DNA of 64,000 nucleotides. It comes from CAZSVE01 sp964610175 (GTDB taxonomy: Bacteria > Pseudomonadota > Gammaproteobacteria > HK1). Under the pieces are notes generated by a model. It made no database searches and had not been told where the DNA came from. It worked only from the letters and a program-made list of their open reading frames with translations. Positions within the stretch are counted from its first letter, which is position 1, and each line of letters starts with the position of its first letter. Location of the stretch: the NCBI GenBank assembly GCA_964610175.1, contig CAZSVE010000004.1, positions 1 to 64,000 of the forward strand, read 5' to 3'. The translations under genes were made by a program, and so were the position numbers. This document shows positions 58,086-64,000 of the stretch, piece after piece.

Positions 58086-59216
58086 ATGGCCGATGACATA
58101 AAAAGACCCGACTGGGTACCAAAAGAAGCCGGTGAGGAATTCACTACCACGGTAATGAAAGGTGTCGATGGCGGCCACGATGGGCTCAGCACCGATAATA
58201 TTCCTCGTAGTCCATTCAGGCCCGCATCCCCCAAACGCCGTCACTTGTCTGCGGACGAATACGTAAAAGGCGTTCTCGATGGCGAGCGCAATGTGTTGGC
58301 TCGAACCATTACCCTGGTGGAAAGCAACGCGCCCGCGCATATGGCCATGGCCCAGGAGGTATTGCGGCAGCTTTTGCCCCATAGCGGTAAGTCCATCCGC
58401 GTTGGGATTACCGGGGTTCCGGGGGTCGGCAAGAGTACGGCTATCGAAGCACTGGGGCTCTACTTGCTGAAGAAAGGTCATAAAGTGGCGGTGCTGGCCG
58501 TGGACCCGAGCAGCAAAGTCACTGGCGGCAGCATATTGGGTGACAAAACCCGGATGGAGGATTTATCCCGTGATCCACGGGCCTTTATTCGCCCTTCCCC
58601 CTCTGGGGGCACCCTGGGCGGCGTAACCCGCAAGAGTCGCGAAACGATTCTGGTATGCGAGGCTGCCGGATTCGATGTAATCCTGGTGGAAACAGTGGGT
58701 GTCGGTCAAAGCGAAACCACAGTGCGCCAAATGGTGGATTTCTTTCTTTTGATGATGTTGGCTGGTGCTGGGGATGAATTACAGGGAATCAAAAAAGGCA
58801 TCATGGAACTTGCCGATGCCCTGGTCATCAACAAGGCCGACGGTGGTAACAAGCCACGGGCACTCGCCGCCAAGCTGGAATACAATCGTGCCCTTACCTA
58901 TCTGGCTCCGGCTACCGAGGGATGGGAGACGCGCGCATACATCTGCTCCGCTACCACGGGTGAGGGCATCGATAATCTTTGGTCGGTGGTGGAGGCGTTT
59001 CGAAACCAGACCCTTGGCGCCGGAATCCTGGAGAAACGGCGACGCACACAGATCCTGGAATGGGTCTATGCCATGGTAGAGGAGTATTTACAGAATAGCT
59101 TCTATCAACATGCCGGGGTGAAGGCATTACAAAGCCGCATCGAGCAGGATGTGATCAGCGGGGAAATGCCACCCACGAGCGCCGCAAAACAGCTCATCGA
59201 GGCGTTCGAGAGGTGA
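58086..59216 (+). CDS. meaB: methylmalonyl-CoA mutase-associated GTPase MeaB
   Basis: G3E P-loop GTPase that protects and loads cobalamin into methylmalonyl-CoA mutase or a related mutase. 376 residues. Walker A GITGVPGVGKSTAIEALG (about 109-126), AVDPSSKVTGGSILGDKTRM, VETVGVGQSETTVRQMVDFFLLMMLAGAGDELQGIKKGIME, and the guanine-specificity NKADGG. The C-terminal dimerisation arm is present. No mutase gene is in the window. The ATG follows ggagaaaaatc. Cobalamin use is consistent with cobH in the same window. Confidence 0.95.
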   Translation: MADDIKRPDWVPKEAGEEFTTTVMKGVDGGHDGLSTDNIPRSPFRPASPKRRHLSADEYVKGVLDGERNVLARTITLVESNAPAHMAMAQEVLRQLLPHSGKSIRVGITGVPGVGKSTAIEALGLYLLKKGHKVAVLAVDPSSKVTGGSILGDKTRMEDLSRDPRAFIRPSPSGGTLGGVTRKSRETILVCEAAGFDVILVETVGVGQSETTVRQMVDFFLLMMLAGAGDELQGIKKGIMELADALVINKADGGNKPRALAAKLEYNRALTYLAPATEGWETRAYICSATTGEGIDNLWSVVEAFRNQTLGAGILEKRRRTQILEWVYAMVEEYLQNSFYQHAGVKALQSRIEQDVISGEMPPTSAAKQLIEAFER

Positions 59217-59300
59217 GGGCTCTCATAACCGGATCGAGTTATCGAGGCATGGGTCGACGGTGCGGCGGTACGACGAAACAGACAAGAGATAGGAAAAGAT

Positions 59301-59340
59301 AAAAACCCGCGAGTCGAAACTTCGAAACGCGGGTTTTTTG
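59301..59340 (+). terminator. intrinsic terminator after meaB
   Basis: Stem aaaaacccgcg/cgcgggtttttt with a 17-nt loop and a T run, 84 bp past meaB. Confidence 0.85.
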
Positions 59341-59465
59341 TGTTTTCAGCATCGCCCGGAACGATCATCGAAGAGATATTTCCCACAAGGGACAGCGCCC
59401 CTATTGGAAAATATCGAGCTTCCTGGATGCTCTTTGGCTTTCTTACTGAAGGATTGGAATGAGAA

Positions 59466-59550
59466 GCATGTTAGCGCTTCGCGCCAAGACTGGAGCAGGG
59501 TGGGCCTTGGCACATGCACCGATTTTTTCGGGATCTTTGTTCTTCCGATT
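59466..59550 (+). repeat. S-family repeat
   Basis: Copy reading agcatgttagcgcttcgcgc ... ctttgttcttccgattt. Confidence 0.7.
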
Positions 59551-59582
59551 TCTAAATATGATTCTCCGAATCTCTCATTTCG

Positions 59583-59678
59583 AATGGCCCATTCTTCGAT
59601 GACATTGGCCCATTACTAAAGTGGCAACACACAGTGTCGCCCACCAGGTGGATGCTTACATTTCCACCATCCTGCTAA
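59583..59678 (+). repeat. H-family repeat (diverged)
   Basis: aatggcccattcttcgatga ... ggcaacacacagtgtcgcccacc ... ccaccatcctgct resembles 9067-9174. Confidence 0.5.
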
Positions 59679-61000
59679 TCGATCTTGACGGTATCATCAT
59701 CGGCATTCCGATGGATATGAATGTTCTGCCCCAGCATCTCCGGGGTAACCAATACAACACCTTTATCCGTCCGATAGAAGCGTTCGGCATCAAGCACGGG
59801 ATCTTCCCCGATCACAGTGCCCTCGGGGATTCGACAACCCCTGTCGATCACCACTTTTTTGATTCGGCAGTTGCGACCGATGTCGGCCTCTGGTAGCACA
59901 ACGGCATCCTCGAGTTCCGCGAAGGAATTGACCCTGACCGCGGAGAACAATAATGAACGGCGCAGGGTTGCGCCAGAGATCACGCAACCACCAGATACCA
60001 TGGAATCCGCGGCCATGCCCCGGCGAGTGTCGTCGTCGAACACGAACTTGGCAGGTGGCTGTTGCTCCTGATAGGTCCAGATGGGCCATATCTTGTCATA
60101 GAGGTTGAGTTCCGGATTGACGCTGATGAGTTCCATATTGGTTTCCCAAAAGGCATCCACCGTCCCCACATCGCGCCAGTACGCCTGTTTTCCGGTGGAA
60201 GGATCACGGAACGGATAAGCAATGACATTACTGTCGGAAATAACGGAAGGAATGATGTCCTTGCCGAAATCATGACTGGATGTCTCCGAATCCGCATCTC
60301 GGATGAGCTGCTCGTACAGGAACTCGGTATCGAATACATAGATCCCCATGGAGGCGAGGGCGATATCGGTGTGCCCCGGCACCGGCTGCGGATTGGCGGG
60401 CTTCTCGTTGAACTCTATAACGCGCTTGTTCTCATTTACCGTCATCACGCCGAATTCCCTCGCGTCGGCCAGTGGTACCTCCAAACAACCTACGGTCATA
60501 TCCGCTTTTTCCTGTACGTGGGCGGCGATCATGGTCCCGTAGTCCATCTTGTAGATGTGGTCACCAGCCAGAATCAATACATATTTTGGGTTTTGGATGC
60601 GGATAAGATCGAGATTCTGGTATAGGGCATCTGCTGTTCCCGCATACCAGGATTCCGTAGTGCGTTGAGAAGCGGGAAACAATTCGACGAATTCCCCAAA
60701 CTCACCTCGGAGGAACCCCCACCCCTTGTGTACATGGCGAATCAGAGAATGGGATTTGTACTGGGTCAGTATCCCGATGCGCCGTACCCCGGAATTGATA
60801 CAGTTGGAAAGTGGAAAATCGATGATACGGAATTTCCCACCGAACGGAACAGCGGGTTTGGCACGCCACAGGGTCAGATGTTTGAGCCGCGAGCCGCGCC
60901 CTCCGGCCAGAATCAGTCCCAAGGTTTCACGAGTTATCTGACTGATGAAGCGATGCGTGTGTGGAATTGCTTCATGGCTGGCATTATTCTCTATATTCAT
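59675..61000 (-). CDS. glgC: glucose-1-phosphate adenylyltransferase
   Basis: Makes ADP-glucose for glycogen synthesis. 441 residues. Nucleotidyltransferase signature [42 protein letters not shown] (about 26-68), [41 protein letters not shown], and [19 protein letters not shown]-terminal left-handed beta-helix ending in [15 protein letters not shown]. The allosteric Lys/Arg near the N-terminus (RGSRLKHLT) follow the bacterial type. No glgA or glgB is adjacent. Confidence 0.97.
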   Translation of the reverse strand: MNIENNASHEAIPHTHRFISQITRETLGLILAGGRGSRLKHLTLWRAKPAVPFGGKFRIIDFPLSNCINSGVRRIGILTQYKSHSLIRHVHKGWGFLRGEFGEFVELFPASQRTTESWYAGTADALYQNLDLIRIQNPKYVLILAGDHIYKMDYGTMIAAHVQEKADMTVGCLEVPLADAREFGVMTVNENKRVIEFNEKPANPQPVPGHTDIALASMGIYVFDTEFLYEQLIRDADSETSSHDFGKDIIPSVISDSNVIAYPFRDPSTGKQAYWRDVGTVDAFWETNMELISVNPELNLYDKIWPIWTYQEQQPPAKFVFDDDTRRGMAADSMVSGGCVISGATLRRSLLFSAVRVNSFAELEDAVVLPEADIGRNCRIKKVVIDRGCRIPEGTVIGEDPVLDAERFYRTDKGVVLVTPEMLGQNIHIHRNADDDTVKID

Positions 61001-61186
61001 GGGATTTTTACCGTGTAATCTTGATGAGTTCGAAGGGGGTTTTCATGCATGTCGAGGTGGGTGGCACCCTCTCGAATCATGAAAGTTTATCTTGATAGTT
61101 GGATATTTATCGGTTCGAAGGCGCCGCGAAGCGGGAAATACCATGTATGGATTCATCAGAGCTCAATCTGTGCTCGAATGCATGGT
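61001..61186. other. upstream region of glgC
   Basis: No gene. Probably contains the glgC promoter on the minus strand. Confidence 0.3.
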
Positions 61187-61300
61187 CTAGCGAAGCTTCG
61201 CCTCGAACCGATGAAGCGTGATTTGGTCGTAGTAAAGCAAAACTAGCGAGCGTTTTGTAAAACTTGATTTATTTGCGAAGATGAGTGGGAAATAAACGAA
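61187..61300 (+). repeat. R-element
   Basis: Complete copy, begins ctagcgaagcttcgcctcg. Confidence 0.88.
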
Positions 61301-61641
61301 TTCAATGAACCTTCGCAAAGGGGACCGGCATTCCCCAGGCCCATTATATATTCCCAGTGGTAGAAACATGTTGAAGGAGTGGCCACGAATAACCGCGCGA
61401 TTTGGCCGCGTGCGCAAAACCACGGACGTGCCAGTTTATAGCGCCGTATCCTGTGGTGTGCACTGACCTGCGTCAAAGGATCCCCAAGGCTTGCGGAACC
61501 GGGTGGTTCATGGCATCCCGAACCCAAAAGCGCCGTTGTAGGGGACCCAAAAACGAACGCACGGAATCTCCAGCACCGGCCCCCGAAGATGGAACACGAT
61601 TCGGCAGGAGTCGCCTCTATCCGTAGCAGCCACGGCCCCAC
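61301..61641. other. intergenic stretch, nothing recognised
   Basis: Between two R-element copies. GC-rich, open on several frames by chance. No product recognised. Confidence 0.3.
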
Positions 61642-61687
61642 CTGGCGAGGCTTCGCTTTGAGCCGATGAAGCGCGATTTGGTATTAG
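61642..61687 (+). repeat. R-element (truncated)
   Basis: Only the CTAG-end half (ctggcgaggcttcgctttga to ggtatta) is present. Confidence 0.65.
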
Positions 61688-61698
61688 GCGCTTAGCTA

Positions 61699-61809
61699 AT
61701 TTGTTTATTTCCCGCTTAGCTTCGCAAATAAGTCGAATTTTACAAAGCACCGATTTTGCTTTACCGATGCTTAGGTCTGCTTTGTCGGTTCGAGCACAAG
61801 CTTCGCTAG
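61699..61809 (-). repeat. R-element
   Basis: Complete variant B copy, closely similar to 20399-20509. It is followed directly by an M-module. Confidence 0.88.
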
Positions 61810-62019
61810 GCGTTAAGACAAACATGTTGGTAACAACAGCGTTTGCTAATATTCGATGCTTTTGGGTTTCTGTTGTTCTCTGGAGGAGAACCTCTTTTTC
61901 CGAGTGCAGTCTCGGAAAAAGCCTGGGCTCTTCTCTGGAAAATCTTCGACAAAACGATCTAAAGGATTTTCCCGCTGGTTCCCAAGCGCAAGAACTCTTT
62001 TCCGGCTATGCCGGGTCGG
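61810..62019 (+). repeat. M-module
   Basis: Second copy of the module at 2599-2868. It starts at the CTAG end of an R-element and ends ccggctatgccgggtcggg. Confidence 0.6.
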
Positions 62020-62085
62020 GTAGAGAAAAATTGGCGTTTTGTAAAACTCGACTCATTTGCGAAGATTAAGCGGGAAATAATCAAA
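62020..62085 (+). repeat. R-element (truncated)
   Basis: Only the second half (tagagaaaaattggcgtttt to gcgggaaataatcaaa) is present, joined to the end of the M-module. Confidence 0.75.
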
Positions 62086-62120
62086 TCGATTCGAGCGGAA
62101 TTTTCATGCGGGCCGACGTT

Positions 62121-62567
62121 TCAACAAAACCCCTCCTCGGGGAAGCCATCGAATCCGGCCTTTTTATACAAACGCCTTGCCTCCTCCAGGTCCTTTTCCA
62201 CGCCTCGACCTTCTTCGTACAGTCTGGCAAGCGTCGTCATCGAACCTATCAGTCCTTTTTCACCAGCCCGACGAAACCATTTCGCTGCCTCGGCCTCGTT
62301 CTTTTCCGTGCAATCGCCCTCCAGGTACATAAAGCCCAGGCCATGTTCGGCAAGCCCAAATCCCGCTTCGGCTGCTTTATGCATCCATTGCTTCGCCATC
62401 TCCTCGTTGCGGACGTTCCCAAGACCATTTTGGTACATCACTGCAAGACGAAACTGGGCATCCGGGTTTCCATCTTCGGCCAGCGGAGCCAATAGCTGTG
62501 TGGCGCGGCGGAATTCTTTGGCCTCGAAGGCGGCGATTCCACTTGCTAAATCCATATTGATATCCAT
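62121..62567 (-). CDS. Sel1-repeat (SEL1-like) protein
   Basis: 148 residues with three Sel1-type TPR repeats: DAQFRLAVMYQNGLGNVRNEEMAKQWMHKAAEAGF, AEHGLGFMYLEGDCTEKNEAEAAKWFRRAGEKGL and SMTTLARLYEEGRGVEKDLEEARRLYKKAG. No signal peptide. Such repeats mediate protein interactions; the partner is unknown. An R-element lies 73 bp upstream and the gene is followed by repeats. Confidence 0.85.
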   Translation of the reverse strand: MDINMDLASGIAAFEAKEFRRATQLLAPLAEDGNPDAQFRLAVMYQNGLGNVRNEEMAKQWMHKAAEAGFGLAEHGLGFMYLEGDCTEKNEAEAAKWFRRAGEKGLIGSMTTLARLYEEGRGVEKDLEEARRLYKKAGFDGFPEEGFC

Positions 62568-62639
62568 GGTATTCTCGAAGTATCTGTTTTGTGTCGAAAA
62601 AATTCTATCGCGTGAGGTTGTTTCAAGACATGTCGGTTC

Positions 62640-62756
62640 GTTATTTTTTTATTTCCCGCTCGGCTTTGCTGATGAGCCGAGTTTTACAAGCACCAATTTT
62701 GCCTTACCGATGCCGAATCGTGCCTTGTCGGTTCGAGCACAAGCTCCGTTCGCTAG
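62640..62756 (-). repeat. R-element
   Basis: Complete copy with a short insertion before the CTAG end (ctccgttcgctag). Confidence 0.85.
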
Positions 62757-62781
62757 GGATCGATATCATTCCGACGAAAAC

Positions 62782-62800
62782 CCTGGCGAGGCTTCGTTAG
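62782..62800 (-). repeat. R-element end fragment supplying a stop codon
   Basis: cctggcgaggcttcgttag: a CTAG-end variant (TTAG) whose tta provides the TAA stop of the aldehyde dehydrogenase. Confidence 0.6.
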
Positions 62801-64000
62801 TTGGATTTGATCCATATCGTTTTGGCGTTCACGAATTCGCGGATGCCCGGCAGTGACAGTTCTCTCCCGTAGCCGGAATCCTTGATGCCCCCGAAGGGAA
62901 GTCGTGGGTCGCTTTTTACGAGGCCGTTGACGAAGGAGCAACCACAGGCCAATTCCCGTGCCAGGCGTTCACCACGCTGGATATCCCTGGTCCATACGCT
63001 TCCCCCGAGGCCGTAACGAGAGTCATTGGCCACTCCAAGGGCCTCCGATTCGTCCGGGACCCGGATTATGGAAGCCACTGGGCCGAAGAGTTCTTCTTCG
63101 TAAGCAGGCATCCCCGGGCGGACCTGATCCAACAACGTGGGTGCGTAGTACCAACCCGGTTTTTCCAGAAAGTGGCCTCCCAGGGACGGGATCGCCCCTT
63201 TTTCGATGCTGTTTCGAACCTGGAGATGCAGCGCCTCGCGCAGGTCCTGGCGTGCCATGGGGGCCAGGGTCGTCTTCGGATCCATGGGATCGCCCGGTTG
63301 CAATCCTGCAATACCGGCCTTGAAACGTTCCAGGAAGGCATCCGCGACGGACTCCATCACGATAAAGCGCTTGGCGGCGATGCAGCTCTGTCCGCTATTC
63401 AGGAAGCGAGATTTCAATGCCACCTGGGCGGCCCGTTCCGGATCGGCATCGTCCAGCACGATGAATGCATCCGAGCCACCAAGTTCCAGGACGACCTTCT
63501 TCAGATAAGCCCCCGCCTGGGCGGCAACCTTGCGGCCTGCGACGTCGCTGCCGGTAAGACTGACCGCGCGCACGTACGGATTGCCGATGACCATCTCTAC
63601 CTTATCGAGCGAGATGGGCAGGTTCTGGAATACCCCCGGCGGACAGTCGGCATCCAGCCAGAGTTCTTCCAGGGCAATGGCGCATTGGGGGACGTTGGGG
63701 GCGTGTTTCAGCAGCATGGTGTTGCCCGCTATCAGGGCTGGCGCAGCGCAGCGGAACACCTGCCAAAAGGGAAAATTCCAGGGCATGATTGCCAGCACGG
63801 CGCCGAGGGGTCGATAGGCGACGAAACTTCGGTCGGCATCCGAATCGATGGGATCGTCCGCCAGAAATGCCTCGCCATACTCCGCGTAGTACTCGCACAC
63901 CCGAGCGCATTTTTCCACCTCGGATGTTGCTTCCGAGAGGAGCTTGCCCATTTCCAGGGTAATCAGACGCGCCAATTCCGGTGCACGCCGGCGAAGAATA
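62797..64000 (-). CDS. NAD(P)-dependent aldehyde dehydrogenase (succinate-semialdehyde dehydrogenase-like), 5' end outside the window
   Basis: C-terminal 400 residues of an aldehyde dehydrogenase; the frame is open to the window end. LGAVLAIMPWNFPFWQVFRCAAPALIAGNTMLLKHAPNVP, catalytic Glu in VVLELGGSDAFIVLDDAD and Cys in FLNSGQSCIAAKRFIV are intact, as is the C-terminal LPFGGIKDSGYGRELSLPGIREFVNAKTIWI. The FGGIKDSGYGRELS signature and MTLEMGK-like start suit the succinate-semialdehyde dehydrogenase/GabD-2 group. Its stop codon lies in an R-element end. Confidence 0.92.
   Translation of the reverse strand, partial: ILRRRAPELARLITLEMGKLLSEATSEVEKCARVCEYYAEYGEAFLADDPIDSDADRSFVAYRPLGAVLAIMPWNFPFWQVFRCAAPALIAGNTMLLKHAPNVPQCAIALEELWLDADCPPGVFQNLPISLDKVEMVIGNPYVRAVSLTGSDVAGRKVAAQAGAYLKKVVLELGGSDAFIVLDDADPERAAQVALKSRFLNSGQSCIAAKRFIVMESVADAFLERFKAGIAGLQPGDPMDPKTTLAPMARQDLREALHLQVRNSIEKGAIPSLGGHFLEKPGWYYAPTLLDQVRPGMPAYEEELFGPVASIIRVPDESEALGVANDSRYGLGGSVWTRDIQRGERLARELACGCSFVNGLVKSDPRLPFGGIKDSGYGRELSLPGIREFVNAKTIWIKSN

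Overview
The window looks like a chromosomal piece of a gammaproteobacterium. LptD, PriA, PBP1A (MrcA), Hsp15, CcmD/E, PrmB, PCu(A)C, H-NS and MeaB all read as typical Gammaproteobacteria, and some small proteins (the 65-aa and 129-aa hypotheticals) feel Chromatiales-like. The abundance of dispersed repeats, mobile-element remnants and SUMF1/MoxR genes would fit a sulfur-oxidising symbiont or large-genome relative, but no marker here proves that. Genes are on both strands, with unusually long, repeat-filled intergenic gaps.

Layout. 0-9 kb: S41 protease (ctpA-like), cobH, a CRTAC1-like FG-GAP protein, uppS, hslR, a small conserved protein, thrC-hisI. 9-19 kb: frr, priA, an enoyl-CoA hydratase, an amidase, an orphan TRAP substrate-binding protein, sufE plus a small partner, a YkgJ-type cysteine-cluster protein. 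19-23 kb: repeats, tRNA-Lys, mrcA. 23-32 kb is the accessory core: a SUMF1-like protein, a REP-associated tyrosine transposase (RAYT) flanked by two copies of a REPIN-like repeat, and a three-gene minus-strand operon. That operon encodes a membrane protein with a degenerate P-loop-like domain, a MoxR AAA+ ATPase, and a 1146-aa membrane protein with vWA-like and SUMF1-like parts. It resembles vWA/MoxR-associated conflict systems and lies next to tRNA-Thr. 32-41 kb: a pseudopilin, a rearranged ccm cluster (D-E-A), sucB, tRNA-Ala, lptD, prmB. 41-48 kb: a TauD-like dioxygenase, a secreted small protein, a broken group II intron, a SAM hydrolase, an IS110 remnant, purB, a decayed GH16 gene. 48-64 kb: H-NS, a PCu(A)C-aroE-hydrolase cluster, an FAH-family hydrolase, a second enoyl-CoA hydratase, an acetolactate synthase large subunit without its small subunit, decayed and truncated genes, a retropepsin-like protein, meaB, glgC, a Sel1 protein and the 3' part of an aldehyde dehydrogenase.

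The most striking feature is a family of about 110-bp dispersed repeats, here called R-elements (about 40 complete or partial copies). In the orientation used here they begin CTAGCGAAGCTTCGC and end GAGCGGGAAATAAACAAA. They separate most genes. The CTAG end supplies or overlaps the stop codon of mrcA, lptD, purB and an enoyl-CoA hydratase, and a TTAG variant does so for the aldehyde dehydrogenase. The other end lies 18-23 bp upstream of the start codons of frr, the amidase, the PCu(A)C gene and hns. One copy has inserted into the group II intron maturase gene, which shows that the family is or was mobile. Several other repeat families (here M, S, H and REP/REPIN) are interleaved with it. Many normally clustered genes stand alone (uppS and frr apart, sucB without sucA, ilvI without ilvH, dctP without dctQM, ccmDEA without BC next to them), consistent with repeat-driven rearrangement.
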